A stretch of DNA of 64,000 nucleotides from Alphaproteobacteria bacterium (GTDB lineage Bacteria > Pseudomonadota > Alphaproteobacteria > Rickettsiales > SXRF01). The translations under genes were made by a program, and so were the position numbers. A model generated the notes under the pieces. It was not told the origin of the DNA. It searched no databases and saw nothing but the letters and a program-made list of their open reading frames with translations. Each line of letters begins with the position of its first letter. Position 1 is the stretch's first letter. The DNA lies in assembly GCA_020049775.1 (NCBI GenBank), contig JAGVLO010000015.1, positions 62,001 through 126,000 on the forward strand, given 5' to 3'. Positions 26,859-37,204 of the stretch are shown one piece after another.

Positions 26859-29234
26859 TTAAGGATTTTTTTCTGCTTCACGCTGTCTGCGCAATGCTTC
26901 GACACGCCCTCTTAACGTTAGTGATGCGTCATCATTGATGTTGCTTACTGGCGCCTTCGCTGCCGGACTTATGGTAGGCATAGTCTTTTCAACCCCCGTA
27001 TTGATTGCAGGCATTGACGGGATGTGAACAGGTTCCTTTTCGGGAACTTGTTTTTTTGCTTCAAGCTGCTTCTGCTTTACTATGTTGTCTCTCTGATCTT
27101 TTAACGTAAGCGCGGGTTCTTTGTTTCTGTGAATTTCGCGCTTGGGGAGCTGGGGTTGCACTTCCGGTGCAACCACTGAATTATCGACAATATTCATTGC
27201 ATCAGCAGTTATAGTTGGGTAGTCCACATCACCTTTGATGAATATTGGACTGATCTGCACGTTTTTGTTATAGGCGCTGCCATCTGGCTTGGAAATCATC
27301 AGGGGTTTCAAATAAAAATTAGATGTATATTCGGAGAGATTTACAGTTCCCTCACCCTCTGCTTCTAGCATTTTAGATTTTATTGAGAGGTCAGCGTTGT
27401 AAACTATACCCTTGTCAGCTTCAAAACTTGCATGCAGGTTTTTGAATTCGGTAGGCGTTTTCCCGCGGTTGAAGGACTTGGGTATATTTCTAAACATATC
27501 ATGTATGTTATAGCCACGGATTTGGCCGCCATTAATCAGTATAAAGCCACTGGCTTTCATATTCTTCATGATGTCATTAAGGCTGTCACCAATGCTGCTG
27601 GCGTTCAATTGCAATGTACCCTGACCATTGAATAACCGTATGTTAAATATATCTCCTAGCACGCCTCCCATTTCCACTGCACTGAAATTGCTGTTCCATT
27701 GCCAGCTGGTTGGCAGTGTTCTGGTATTCATTGTAAAATTTGTATTACCTTTGCCCTTGTACGCTTCAAAACTGTTGAGTTCAGCGTATAGAAGGCCATT
27801 CTTGAGCTTGGCATTGAACTGAGCTTTAGATGCCTGGAACTTAAATAAGTTGAATGACTCCTTTGCAGAAATTTTTAGTGAACCATTAAAATAATTTAGA
27901 AACGAAAAGTCAAAAACTTCAGAATTCCATTTAGTTGGGGCTTTGATATCTGCAGTGTCATCAAGTGTGTCATCAGCAGTAATTGCAGAGGCGTCAACAT
28001 AAACATTACTTACGCTAGCAAATTCGTCATCGCCTATGAATATCGGACCCAAGACCGGATCAAAATGTTCCATAGCACTCTGTTCGAGTTCGCCCCTTAA
28101 TGCTATATCATTGCGAACAGGCTCTTCAAAAAGCGTTGGAAAAAATGGCGTTAAATTTACTTTATTAGCATTAATGTCCACATCAATTTGTGGTGGATTT
28201 GTAAAGCCGATTGCAAATGAAGTATTCCCACTGAGTTTATGAAATTTAAAATTTGCTCCTTCGACGGCACACTTTGCCACGGTACAATCTAGTTTAGCAC
28301 CACTGATGTTAATATCCATTTTGGTTGGCATCATCGGCGCTGTTTCATTATCCGAATCCACCCATAGTATAAAGTCACTTATTGACGGCGCCGCCAGATT
28401 AATACTTCCCGAATAATTATCTTTTTCGAAGAAGCCCTTGGTGTTCAGGCCAAATAGACTGTTATTAATTTTTGCAGTGATTTTTACACGGTTATCATTG
28501 AGTAAATAACGCAAGCTGCTGAATGTGATTTTCCATTCATTTACCTCGTTATTCCATGAACCCTTACCTTCAAGCGACAGCCCATTGTCCGGCCCATCAA
28601 GAGAAAGTGTATTGCTGAACCCTGTAACCCTAAAATTCTTTTTGCGTGCCTTGTTTTGGTATTCAAAGGTGCCATCAGTAATAATAATATCTGAATATAA
28701 TATACCTGCAGGCATACTGTTGAGCATTTCATTTATGTACTGTTCATATTGCCTTTTAGATTCAGCAGGACTCTTTGCTTTAAAATTACTTGCATCTGCT
28801 TGCTTAAAGCCCCAGTTCGGAACGTCACCAGCGGTTACATGTAAAAATATCTCGGGTTTCAGGACCTCAATTGATGATGGTTTTGCGATACCAATAATTA
28901 ATGATAACAGGTCAAGTTCAATGATGACTGTATCGGCTTTTAGTAATGGTGGAAGATCAGGATATTTAGGAGGATTGGGTACCGAGACATCGGTAAGCTT
29001 GATGCCTGGATAAGGCAGCATGTGCATGTATGCGGCACCTTCGACAACAACAGCCTGCCCCAACATAGCTTCAGAACTTTGAGTAACCGCTGCTTTCAAT
29101 GATTCTTCTGAAAAGAAAAATGGTACAATAACAACGATGCTGGAAAAAATAATTCCCGCAATACCTGCGCCAATAAAAACCCTGCGCCAATTTTTAGGCC
29201 TGATGACGCTTATTATTGTTATCAGGAATTTCAT
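26859..29234 (-). CDS. AsmA family envelope protein
   Basis: 791 residues. One membrane anchor near residues 20-42 (FIGAGIAGIIFSSIVVIVPF) and a long beta-rich periplasmic part beginning EGAAYMHMLPYPGIKLTDVSV, typical of AsmA. The AsmA C-terminal repeat-like region is at about 520-690, and a Pro/Lys-rich tail follows. AsmA-type proteins are thought to bridge the envelope and move phospholipids. AAGGATAA precedes ATG; it follows aroC by 5 bases, in the same direction. Confidence 0.85.
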   Translation of the reverse strand: MKFLITIISVIRPKNWRRVFIGAGIAGIIFSSIVVIVPFFFSEESLKAAVTQSSEAMLGQAVVVEGAAYMHMLPYPGIKLTDVSVPNPPKYPDLPPLLKADTVIIELDLLSLIIGIAKPSSIEVLKPEIFLHVTAGDVPNWGFKQADASNFKAKSPAESKRQYEQYINEMLNSMPAGILYSDIIITDGTFEYQNKARKKNFRVTGFSNTLSLDGPDNGLSLEGKGSWNNEVNEWKITFSSLRYLLNDNRVKITAKINNSLFGLNTKGFFEKDNYSGSINLAAPSISDFILWVDSDNETAPMMPTKMDINISGAKLDCTVAKCAVEGANFKFHKLSGNTSFAIGFTNPPQIDVDINANKVNLTPFFPTLFEEPVRNDIALRGELEQSAMEHFDPVLGPIFIGDDEFASVSNVYVDASAITADDTLDDTADIKAPTKWNSEVFDFSFLNYFNGSLKISAKESFNLFKFQASKAQFNAKLKNGLLYAELNSFEAYKGKGNTNFTMNTRTLPTSWQWNSNFSAVEMGGVLGDIFNIRLFNGQGTLQLNASSIGDSLNDIMKNMKASGFILINGGQIRGYNIHDMFRNIPKSFNRGKTPTEFKNLHASFEADKGIVYNADLSIKSKMLEAEGEGTVNLSEYTSNFYLKPLMISKPDGSAYNKNVQISPIFIKGDVDYPTITADAMNIVDNSVVAPEVQPQLPKREIHRNKEPALTLKDQRDNIVKQKQLEAKKQVPEKEPVHIPSMPAINTGVEKTMPTISPAAKAPVSNINDDASLTLRGRVEALRRQREAEKNP

Positions 29235-29239
29235 TCAGG

Positions 29240-30310
29240 TTATCCTTGTTGTCCACGGTGCATAAGATAATGGTCGGCGAGTACACAGGCAAGCATTGCT
29301 TCACCTACGGGTACGGCGCGTATGCCTACGCAAGGATCATGCCGTCCTTTTGTAAAGATGTTAGTATTTTTTCCGTCAGCGGTAATTGTTTCAACCTCGG
29401 ATAATATAGAGCTGGTAGGCTTTACGGCAAAGCGGACAACCACAGGCTGGCCGCTGGATATGCCACCAAGTATGCCGCCTGCGTGATTGGAAAGGAATTT
29501 AACGTTTTTACCCTGCATACGCATCCGGTCGGCATTTTCTTCACCGCGCAGCGCGGCTGCGGCAAAACCATCACCGATTTCCACACCTTTCACGGCGTTA
29601 ATACTCATCATGGCGCTGGCGATGTCAGCATCGAGTTTTTTATATATCGGCGCGCCCCAGCCAACAGGCACGCCTTCGGCTACTACTTCGATAACCGCCC
29701 CTATGGATGATCCGTCCTTGCGTATGGCATCAAGCTGGGTTTCCCAACGGGTTGCCGTTCTTGTATCTGGACACCAGAAAGGATTTTTATCAATTGCCTT
29801 CCAGTCCCAGTTTTTACGGATGATGGCGTCACTGCCCATTTGCACCATGGCGCCACGGATGGTTATTTTTCTGCCGAGTATTTTGCGGGCAATGGCTCCG
29901 GCGGCAACGCGCATGGCTGTTTCACGCGCAGACGAGCGTCCGCCACCACGATAGTCGCGAATGCCGTATTTTTCTAGATAGGTGTAGTCGGCATGTCCGG
30001 GGCGAAACTTGTTTTTAATGTCGGCGTAGTCTCTCGACTTCTGGTCTTCGTTATAAATAACGAGGCTGATGGGCGTGCCGGTGGTTTTGCCTTCAAATAC
30101 GCCGGAAAGAATTTTGACTTTATCGCCCTCTTTACGCTGCGTGGTGTAGCGGGATTGCGCAGGCTTGCGCTTGTCCAGCCATGGCTGGATGTCGGCTTCG
30201 CTCAGGGGAATCATGGAGGGAACCCCATCTACCACACACCCGATTGCCTCACCGTGGCTTTCGCCCCAGGTGGTAAAGCGGAACATGTGGCCGAAGGTGT
30301 TAAAACTCAT
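29240..30310 (-). CDS. aroC: Chorismate synthase
   Basis: 356 residues. [20 protein letters not shown] at the N-terminus, [20 protein letters not shown] and [19 protein letters not shown] are family signatures, as is the C-terminal [18 protein letters not shown]. It makes chorismate from EPSP using reduced FMN. The start overlaps the stop of fabI (ATGA), giving a fabI-aroC-asmA operon. Confidence 0.97.
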   Translation of the reverse strand: MSFNTFGHMFRFTTWGESHGEAIGCVVDGVPSMIPLSEADIQPWLDKRKPAQSRYTTQRKEGDKVKILSGVFEGKTTGTPISLVIYNEDQKSRDYADIKNKFRPGHADYTYLEKYGIRDYRGGGRSSARETAMRVAAGAIARKILGRKITIRGAMVQMGSDAIIRKNWDWKAIDKNPFWCPDTRTATRWETQLDAIRKDGSSIGAVIEVVAEGVPVGWGAPIYKKLDADIASAMMSINAVKGVEIGDGFAAAALRGEENADRMRMQGKNVKFLSNHAGGILGGISSGQPVVVRFAVKPTSSILSEVETITADGKNTNIFTKGRHDPCVGIRAVPVGEAMLACVLADHYLMHRGQQG

Positions 30311-31146
30311 ACCGTGGCGATATCGGGAGCATCCACCCGCTTCATGCCAACAACATGATAGCCGGAATCAACGTGAACAATTTCACCGGTTGTGCCTTGC
30401 CCCAGCTGTGAAAGCAGGTAAAGCGCAGCGCCGCCCACATCTTCGATGGTGGTGTTGCGGCCAAGCGGTGAATTATATTCGTTCCATTTCAGGATATAGC
30501 GGAAATCGCCAATGCCCGAGGCAGCCAGCGTCTTGATTGGCCCTGCGGAAATAGCATTCACGCGTACACCCTGCGGGCCGAGGTCGGCGGCAAGGTAACG
30601 TACGCTGGCCTCCAGCGCGGCCTTGGCAACGCCCATAACATTGTAATGCGGTACAACGCGCTCGGCGCCGAGATAGCTCAGCGTCAGCAGGCTGCCGCCA
30701 TTTGGCATCAAGGCATGAGCGCGGCGGGCCAGCGCAGTAAAGGAATAACAGGAGATATTCATCGACAGCAGGAAGTTATCCAGCGACGTATCGACATACC
30801 TGCCTTTTAGTTCGTTTTTGTCGGAATAGGCGATGGCGTGGACAAGAAAATCCATGCCGCCCCACGATTTTTCAATCTCATTAAATACGCCGTCCATGCT
30901 GGCAGTGTCGGTGACATCGCATGGCAGGATTACCTTTGAATCAACAGAAGCAGCCAGTGGACGTACACGTTTTTCCAGCGCCTCACCCTGATAGGTGAAG
31001 GCCAGTTCAGCGCCCTGCGCGGCAAGGTATTTGGCAACACCCCAAGCGAGCGACTTGTCATTCGCGACGCCCATGATGAGGCCACGCTTGCCAGCCATCA
31101 GCGTGCCTTTCGGCACGCTGGGCTCATTTTCCGTCTGTTCTGTCAT
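30307..31146 (-). CDS. fabI: Enoyl-ACP reductase (NADH), FabI
   Basis: 279 residues from ATG 31146. The core begins [20 protein letters not shown], with the short-chain dehydrogenase-type dinucleotide fold; the catalytic Tyr and Lys lie in YNVMGVAK, and SYLGAERV supplies the other Tyr. It reduces enoyl-ACP in fatty acid elongation and is the triclosan target. Starts at 31098 or further upstream are also possible. Directly upstream of aroC. Confidence 0.95.
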   Translation of the reverse strand: MTEQTENEPSVPKGTLMAGKRGLIMGVANDKSLAWGVAKYLAAQGAELAFTYQGEALEKRVRPLAASVDSKVILPCDVTDTASMDGVFNEIEKSWGGMDFLVHAIAYSDKNELKGRYVDTSLDNFLLSMNISCYSFTALARRAHALMPNGGSLLTLSYLGAERVVPHYNVMGVAKAALEASVRYLAADLGPQGVRVNAISAGPIKTLAASGIGDFRYILKWNEYNSPLGRNTTIEDVGGAALYLLSQLGQGTTGEIVHVDSGYHVVGMKRVDAPDIATV

Positions 31147-31172
31147 TGGGGCTGTGTTCAGCAAGGCGATAA

Positions 31173-31676
31173 CTACTGAATGATTTTCCAGCTGCCATCG
31201 GGCTGACGGCAAGCTTTACCGTAACCTTCTTCCTTCTGGCCACCGACCATGATGGTCTGTGTGTATTCGCGGCAGTACTGGCCATCGGCATTCTGGTAGT
31301 AGTTGGATGGGGTCACAGTACCCGAGTTGCCGCTCTTGGGGTTGTTCCATGGCAGGCTCTGGCCGGGCTGTGCGGTCTCTAGCGCTTTTTGTGTGGTGGA
31401 GTTGTAAGCAGCACGGTCGGCATTGTCGAGCGACTGGCCGATGGAGCTGCCGATCATACCACCGATGAGTGCGCCGCCGATGGTAGCAGCGGTACGGCCT
31501 GCGCCGCGGCCCATGGTGCTACCGATAACACCGCCGCCAATAGCGCCAGCTACGGTGCCGACATCCTGTTTATTTACGCTGCCGCCGCTCATGACGCCTG
31601 TACCAGGAGCGCCCTGCTGACACGCAGCCAGCAGTGAAGCAGTAAGGGCAATAGCAACAAATTTTGAACTTTTCAT
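31173..31676 (-). CDS. Glycine-zipper outer-membrane lipoprotein (17 kDa surface antigen-like)
   Basis: 167 residues. Signal peptide with lipobox LLAAC (Cys19), then glycine-zipper repeats ([35 protein letters not shown]) and a C-terminal domain with Cys in [12 protein letters not shown] and [12 protein letters not shown]. This layout matches rickettsial 17 kDa antigens and related RT0821-type surface proteins. Ribosome site AAGGAACGG. The gene is 26 bases upstream of fabI. Confidence 0.88.
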   Translation of the reverse strand: MKSSKFVAIALTASLLAACQQGAPGTGVMSGGSVNKQDVGTVAGAIGGGVIGSTMGRGAGRTAATIGGALIGGMIGSSIGQSLDNADRAAYNSTTQKALETAQPGQSLPWNNPKSGNSGTVTPSNYYQNADGQYCREYTQTIMVGGQKEEGYGKACRQPDGSWKIIQ

Positions 31677-31739
31677 AATCTTCCGTTCCTTACGTTACAT
31701 GTTAAACCGCCAAGGCTGTGGGCCTAGGGGGTGGTCTAT

Positions 31740-31844
31740 ATGGAGCAACCATATATTCCACAAACTTATCCTATTGGCAACTACCAAGACATGGCGGCAA
31801 GGTTACAAACAGGTAATTTAAATCAATGGGTAAGTAAGCTGTGA
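31740..31844 (+). CDS. Possible 34-residue small protein
   Basis: Frame from ATG 31740 to TGA 31844, preceded by AGGGGGTGG. The product MEQPYIPQTYPIGNYQDMAA and onward to WVSKL looks protein-like and lies in an otherwise empty gap between the lipoprotein and cobA. No family recognised, no proof of translation. Confidence 0.35.
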   Translation: MEQPYIPQTYPIGNYQDMAARLQTGNLNQWVSKL

Positions 31845-31928
31845 TTTTATGGGAAAATTTCGCTTAAACGCCCTTTTGGCTTGTGTTAATATCACGGCTT
31901 TTCTGCAACAGTAGTTAGGCAAAATGCA

Positions 31929-32738
31929 ATGAAGGCAACAGGCAGGGTATCGCTGGTGGGAGCAGGCCCCGGTGACCCAGAACTATTAACACTGAAGGCG
32001 CTACGGGCCATAGAATCCGCCGGTGCGGTGGTTTATGACCGCCTTGTTGCGGATGAAATTGTGCGCCTGATTCCTGCGGGAGTACCACGCTTTTATGCTG
32101 GTAAATCCTGTAAGCATAAGGCAATGACACAGGACGAAATAAACGACTTGCTGGTGAAGCTGGCAAAACTCGGACATCACGTAGTGCGCCTCAAAGGTGG
32201 TGACTCCCTGCTTTTTGGACGTGGTGGTGAAGAGGCGCTGGAGCTGGTAAAGCACCATATTCCCTTTGAAATCGTTCCTGGCATTACCTCGGCGCAGGGT
32301 TGCGCCTCCTATGCCGGAATACCGCTGACGCATCGCGGGTTGGCCACCGGTGTGCGCTATATCACGGGTCACCGTACGGCGGATGAGAACGCGGAAATAC
32401 CCCTTGAGCTAAACTGGGACAGCCTTGCCGATCCGGATACCACGCTGGTGGTGTATATGGGGCTAGCTAATCTTGGCGTTATTACGCAAAAGCTTATGGA
32501 ACACGGCCTTCCTGCGTCCACTCCGGCGGCGGCCATTCAACAGGGAACCACCCATGAGCAACGGGTACTTGTGGCATCGCTCGATACGCTTGCCGTCAAA
32601 GTGCGTGAGGCAGTTTTTGAAGCGCCAACACTATTAATTATCGGCAAGGTGGTTTCACTGGCGGCACAGCTGGATTGGTATATGCTACAACCAGCTGATG
32701 TAGATGATTTTTTTAGCAAAAATGTCATGCAACTGTAA
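31929..32738 (+). CDS. cobA: Uroporphyrinogen-III C-methyltransferase
   Basis: 269 residues. GAGPGDPELLTLKALRAI, VRLKGGDSLLFGRGGEE and SCASYAGIPLTHR-type region (here QGCASYAGIPLTHR) are the SUMT signatures. It methylates uroporphyrinogen III twice, the first step to siroheme or cobalamin. A free-standing form without fused siroheme synthase. The window also has a B12-dependent mutase, but no other cobalamin genes are visible. Confidence 0.94.
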   Translation: MKATGRVSLVGAGPGDPELLTLKALRAIESAGAVVYDRLVADEIVRLIPAGVPRFYAGKSCKHKAMTQDEINDLLVKLAKLGHHVVRLKGGDSLLFGRGGEEALELVKHHIPFEIVPGITSAQGCASYAGIPLTHRGLATGVRYITGHRTADENAEIPLELNWDSLADPDTTLVVYMGLANLGVITQKLMEHGLPASTPAAAIQQGTTHEQRVLVASLDTLAVKVREAVFEAPTLLIIGKVVSLAAQLDWYMLQPADVDDFFSKNVMQL

Positions 32739-32817
32739 TATTAATCCAGTTGTCTGCAGGTTATACTCGATATAGAATCTTTTCTTGTACATCAATACAA
32801 CCAAGGCTGTGAAACCA

Positions 32818-33333
32818 ATGCCCAAATACAAGGCAACGGAAGCTTATCTTAAAACGCATGATCCCGAGCTGTTAGAAGAAGCGCGCGAGGAAACGACCTA
32901 TTCCAAAAAGCGCTGGCGCACATTTCTTGAGGGTATCGCGTCTATTACACGCCTTACTACCGGCCCGCTTTACGCGGTGGGTGGCGCGGCTTTGCTTGCT
33001 TCGCTTGCCACTAATCCTGTGGTTCCACTTGTGCTTGGTGTCGCCCTTCTGTTTGCTGCCACTGCGTCACTAATTACGGCGGTTGTGGCGTCTAATGCCG
33101 TATCCTCCATGGAACGTGCTGAAGAGCTGGATCTGGCAGAAAAACGCTCGCAGATGCAGGCGATAGAAACTGTAAAAGAAATAAAGGCAAACGCCATGTG
33201 CGTTGCATCTGAAAAAGAGGCGGGTAAATCCGAAGACCCGTCTTGCGAATGCAAGGACAAGAAAAAGAAAGACTGGTCAAAATCTATCCAGACTGCTGAG
33301 CTTAACGAAGCCGCACAGCGCCAAATCCATTAA
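32818..33333 (+). CDS. Hypothetical membrane protein with two helices
   Basis: 171 residues from ATG 32818. Two adjoining hydrophobic segments (about 45-95: GPLYAVGGAALLASLAT and VPLVLGVALLFAATASLITA) between charged helical flanks; a Cys-rich short motif CECKDKKKKDW near the C-terminus. No family recognised. A TTG at 32785 would extend it by 11 residues. Confidence 0.55.
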   Translation: MPKYKATEAYLKTHDPELLEEAREETTYSKKRWRTFLEGIASITRLTTGPLYAVGGAALLASLATNPVVPLVLGVALLFAATASLITAVVASNAVSSMERAEELDLAEKRSQMQAIETVKEIKANAMCVASEKEAGKSEDPSCECKDKKKKDWSKSIQTAELNEAAQRQIH

Positions 33334-33375
33334 TAGAATCTAGAATTTTTTTCCATTCTGTTGTAGGACAGGTGC

Positions 33376-34713
33376 ATGACCGCATCGTCTGACAGAATTG
33401 AAGAATCGCTCAAGCGGGCGCGTATCGCGCTTAAGCAACACCCTAAAAATATCGAATTACACAGTGCCATCGCCCCCCTGTATGAATCCGAGCAGCGGTT
33501 CGAGGAGGCATTGCCCCATCTGGCGTTTCTGGTGTCGGCCACGTCGCCGGATGCAGAGCTTTATTTTCGTTATGCCCGGGCTTTGCAACGTGCGGGCAAT
33601 TTCGGCCTGTCACTGCAGGTTATTGAAGCAGGCCTGAAAAAATTCGCCGACAACCCAAAACTCCTGCGCAGCAAGGCGCTTACTTTTTCATTGCGTGGTG
33701 AATATGAAAAGGCCGAACAGGTGTTTTACCACCTCTGCACAATAGATAAATCTGACCATCATTCGCTGGGTATGGCGGGTATGTTGAAAATGTTGCGTAC
33801 CGATATGCGCGAGGGTTTCGAAGAATATGCCAGCCGCAATCAGGAAAAGGATGTTATCGCCCTGTTCTCTGCCACCGCCAAATGGAATGGCCAGTCGCTG
33901 GCGGGCAAGCGCATCCTCATCTGGTCAGAGCAAGGGATTGGTGACGTAATTATGTTCATCAGCCTTATGCCGTGGTTGTTGCAGCAGGCGGGCAAGGTTG
34001 GCTTTGCTGTCAACCCGCGTCTTGTACCGATTATTCAGCGCAGCCTTCCGGATATCGCCAATCTGGTTGATAGCGACGCCATAAAGGGCAACATAAGCAA
34101 TTACGATTATCACTTGCCGCTTGGCGATTTAATCAAATATGCCCTGCCGTATTGCACGCCCTCTCAGCATGCGGCCTATTTCAAGGCTGACGAAGGCAAA
34201 ACCGCAAAGCTGCGCGCGCAATATCTGGAATATGCCAGCCAGAGCGGGCGCAAGCGGCTGGTCGGTATTTCATGGCACACTACCAATCCCGAAGTGGGCT
34301 TTACGCAGAATATACCGCTGGCGGATTTCGGCCCCCTCTTCTCTGTTGCGGGTGTCCAGTTTGTCTCGCTGCAATATGGCGACCATCAGGCGGATGTGGA
34401 TGCCATCAACAAACAATTCAAGGACATACTATTCACCGACCCTGCCGTGGATGCCTATAACGACATCGACGGCTTGGCGGCACAAATGTGTGCCATGGAT
34501 GAAATTATCAGCATCTCGAATGTCACCATTCACCTTGCCGGTGCGCTAGGTGTGCCGGTGACGTTCCTTACTAGCGCCATGCCGGACTGGCGCTGGGGAT
34601 TATCGGGCGGTGGCAACCGCTGGTATAAAAGCCTGCGCCTTGAGCGTCAGGAAGCGTTACTAAAATGGAAGCCGGTGATTAAACGCGTGCGCGAACGGTT
34701 GATGGCGGGCTGA
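33376..34713 (+). CDS. TPR protein with GT9-like glycosyltransferase domain
   Basis: 445 residues. Residues about 1-145 are tetratricopeptide-like helical repeats (LYESEQRFEEALPHLAFLV, LRSKALTFSLRGEYEKAEQV). From about 170 the sequence matches a GT-B glycosyltransferase of the heptosyltransferase kind: GKRILIWSEQGIGDVIMFIS, then ISISNVTIHLAGALGVPVTFL near the C-terminus. Related proteins occur in surface-glycan and flagellin-glycosylation settings. No partner is adjacent. AGGTGC precedes ATG. Confidence 0.72.
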   Translation: MTASSDRIEESLKRARIALKQHPKNIELHSAIAPLYESEQRFEEALPHLAFLVSATSPDAELYFRYARALQRAGNFGLSLQVIEAGLKKFADNPKLLRSKALTFSLRGEYEKAEQVFYHLCTIDKSDHHSLGMAGMLKMLRTDMREGFEEYASRNQEKDVIALFSATAKWNGQSLAGKRILIWSEQGIGDVIMFISLMPWLLQQAGKVGFAVNPRLVPIIQRSLPDIANLVDSDAIKGNISNYDYHLPLGDLIKYALPYCTPSQHAAYFKADEGKTAKLRAQYLEYASQSGRKRLVGISWHTTNPEVGFTQNIPLADFGPLFSVAGVQFVSLQYGDHQADVDAINKQFKDILFTDPAVDAYNDIDGLAAQMCAMDEIISISNVTIHLAGALGVPVTFLTSAMPDWRWGLSGGGNRWYKSLRLERQEALLKWKPVIKRVRERLMAG

Positions 34714-36084
34714 TTATTTTTTTGTGCTGCTCACAGCTTTCCAGATAACCACCATAAACATGACACCGCCAACAACAGCAAGCAGCCCGCCCCAACGCAT
34801 GATATGTGTGGCAATCTGCACGCTAAGTTCCGCATCAGCCAACCCGCCAGGGGTTTTGCGTAACACGCCGTAGCCACCGAGTAATGCCAGCCCCAGCGAG
34901 TGCATCATCTGTCCAATCCCGTAAATGATAGGCTGCCAGTAGGCCAGTTTTGTGGCCGACATATCCTTATAGCCGAAGCTTGGCAGCAGCAGGTAAGCCA
35001 TACCCATGAACGCGAGTGTGATGCCAACGATTGAGCCGTGATAATGTGCAGGTATCACCACATTCTGTCCCTCAATCATGCCGCCGAGAACACCGCCATA
35101 AAGGAATAAAATAATTGACATCAGCAGCGCCGACCACAGGGCGCGGTGGTTTTCACAGCGATACATACGCGTTTTCCAGATCATGGGCGCAAGCATCAGC
35201 CCGATAATTGCAGGCGCGAGGCCGCCAAAAAATATCATCTGGTTGGTGAAGAAGTGGCGGTGTTCAAACGAGTGAACATCATACAGTAAATACGCCACAG
35301 GCGTAGAAAAGGCGCATAGAAGCCCAATACCATACACTGCGTAGAGCAATTTTTCCGGCAGGCGGAAATCAGCTTTTATGGTGCGTGCCATAAGCAGCCA
35401 GCACACCATCATCAGCTGTGTGTGTATGAATTGCAGCACATGCCCGCCGCCCCAGAAAGCGATGTCGTAATATTGTTCGCCGTCAATTTCCGGCGGCATT
35501 TGCTGGTGTGACCAGAAAAATGCGGTGATGGCGATAAGCCCGATTAATCCGGCTGAAAATAGCGCGAACTCATCGGTTTTGGAAAACCACGGGTGCGCGC
35601 CGTTTGCCGTAAGTAACCGGCAGAGCATCAGCGCCATGCCACACATGAACAACGACAGGCCTACAAAAAACAGCGGACTCATGATAACGGGGATGTAGTT
35701 GCTTTTATACGCCTCGCCGTTTGGATCGAACGCAGACAATGTAATGAACAGCGTAGCCAGCGCGGTACACACCAGCGCCGTTTCTTCCAGCATCGGAAAC
35801 CATGATTCGGTATGGGATACGGCGACACTCCAAAGCATACAGGCCATGGATAAAAACCACACCAGCACCAGCAAATCTACATGCACCACCAGTGCCTTGT
35901 CGAACATGTGGTTGAATACCGGCAATGCGGCGAAAGTATCACTGCTGCGGCCCGCCACCAGCACGATGGCAAACAGGCCGGGTATGGCCAGCGCCCAAAC
36001 GCCCATAAGCATCCACCAGCGGCTTAAGCCGCCTGCGAGAGCGGGAAAATTCGGCGTTTCGGGTTTTGACCCAGATTTTGACAT
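34714..36084 (-). CDS. Orphan heme-copper oxidase subunit I-like protein
   Basis: 456 residues from ATG 36084, about 12 hydrophobic segments, COX1 superfamily. His residues that could bind hemes and CuB are His68, His215 (FWGGGHVLQF), His275/His277 (EHRHFF), and His347/His349 (IPAHYHG). The fourth residue after His215 is Phe, not the cross-linked Tyr of A-type oxidases. No subunit II, III or cytochrome c gene is beside it; COX15 starts divergently 58 bases away. It may be a terminal oxidase relative, a NOR-like enzyme or a heme-binding protein of the same fold. Confidence 0.75.
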   Translation of the reverse strand: MSKSGSKPETPNFPALAGGLSRWWMLMGVWALAIPGLFAIVLVAGRSSDTFAALPVFNHMFDKALVVHVDLLVLVWFLSMACMLWSVAVSHTESWFPMLEETALVCTALATLFITLSAFDPNGEAYKSNYIPVIMSPLFFVGLSLFMCGMALMLCRLLTANGAHPWFSKTDEFALFSAGLIGLIAITAFFWSHQQMPPEIDGEQYYDIAFWGGGHVLQFIHTQLMMVCWLLMARTIKADFRLPEKLLYAVYGIGLLCAFSTPVAYLLYDVHSFEHRHFFTNQMIFFGGLAPAIIGLMLAPMIWKTRMYRCENHRALWSALLMSIILFLYGGVLGGMIEGQNVVIPAHYHGSIVGITLAFMGMAYLLLPSFGYKDMSATKLAYWQPIIYGIGQMMHSLGLALLGGYGVLRKTPGGLADAELSVQIATHIMRWGGLLAVVGGVMFMVVIWKAVSSTKK

Positions 36085-36142
36085 TGTCAGGCCTGTACTG
36101 TGTGATAAAAGACCGCCAGACATTAGTAACTGGGTTACGCTT

Positions 36143-37204
36143 GTGCCACAAGAAAATACCACGCCTTTGCTTTACCGCGACCGCAGCGGCGTCGCGGGTT
36201 GGTTGCTGCTGTGTGCGTTGCTGGTGGTGATGATGGTGCTGGTGGGTGGCTACACACGCCTTTCCGGTTCCGGTCTTTCTATCACCACATGGAAGCCTAT
36301 CCACGGCACATTGCCACCACTGGGTGATGCCGAGTGGCAAGAAGAGTTCGACGCCTACCGCGCCAGCCCGCAATACCAGAAGGTCAATCAGGGAATGGAC
36401 ATGGAAGAATTCTGCGCTATTTTCTGGCCGGAATATTTTCACCGTTTGCTCGGGCGCATGGTCGGGCTGGTGTTCTTCGTACCGTTTTTGTTTTTCCTTG
36501 TGCGTAAAAGTTTTTCTGCACGCTTTGCATGGCGGCTGGCGGGCATATTCGCGCTCGGCGGATTGCAGGGTTTGATGGGCTGGCTGATGGTCAGAAGTGG
36601 GCTGGTGGACATGCCGCGTGTAAGCCACATCCGGCTCGCGCTGCATCTTGGATTGGCGCTGCTTATCCTGTCATTTATCCTATGGGCGTGGTTGGATGTT
36701 ATACAACCAAAGCGTGCTGCTAACAGTAATCATACAGCCGCGCGCTGGTATAAAATTTGGTTTTTCTTCATGTGTTTACAGCTGATATTGGGGGCGTTTA
36801 TGGCAGGGCTTCATGCAGGCCTCATTTACAACACATACCCCACCATGAACGGCCAGTGGATACCAGACGGATTGTTTTCTATGTCGCCGATATATATGAA
36901 CTTTATTGAGAACATCGCCATGGTACAGTTCATGCACCGCAAACTGGCGCTGGTTGTAGCTTTCGGGTTTTTATTCTGGTGGTATTGCCACCGCGCTTAT
37001 GTTAGAAATTCACGCCTTGGCAGGGCTTGCGCCGGAGTAGCATTCATCATTGCCGTGCAGTTCACCCTCGGTGTGCTGACCCTACTCCACCAATCGCCGC
37101 TGGCACTGGCACTGACGCACCAGATGGTGGCAGTTGCATTGCTGATGCTGGCGGTGGTTTTGCTGCATGGGCTGACAGGTAAAAATAAAGCGTTGGACGT
37201 ATGA
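36143..37204 (+). CDS. ctaA: COX15/CtaA-type heme A synthase
   Basis: 353 residues from GTG 36143. Eight hydrophobic segments; conserved [47 protein letters not shown] and [12 protein letters not shown] carry the family His residues. It oxidises the heme O methyl group to form heme A for aa3 oxidase. Its stop overlaps the hemA start (ATGA), linking heme A synthesis to ALA synthesis. Confidence 0.93.
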   Translation: MPQENTTPLLYRDRSGVAGWLLLCALLVVMMVLVGGYTRLSGSGLSITTWKPIHGTLPPLGDAEWQEEFDAYRASPQYQKVNQGMDMEEFCAIFWPEYFHRLLGRMVGLVFFVPFLFFLVRKSFSARFAWRLAGIFALGGLQGLMGWLMVRSGLVDMPRVSHIRLALHLGLALLILSFILWAWLDVIQPKRAANSNHTAARWYKIWFFFMCLQLILGAFMAGLHAGLIYNTYPTMNGQWIPDGLFSMSPIYMNFIENIAMVQFMHRKLALVVAFGFLFWWYCHRAYVRNSRLGRACAGVAFIIAVQFTLGVLTLLHQSPLALALTHQMVAVALLMLAVVLLHGLTGKNKALDV

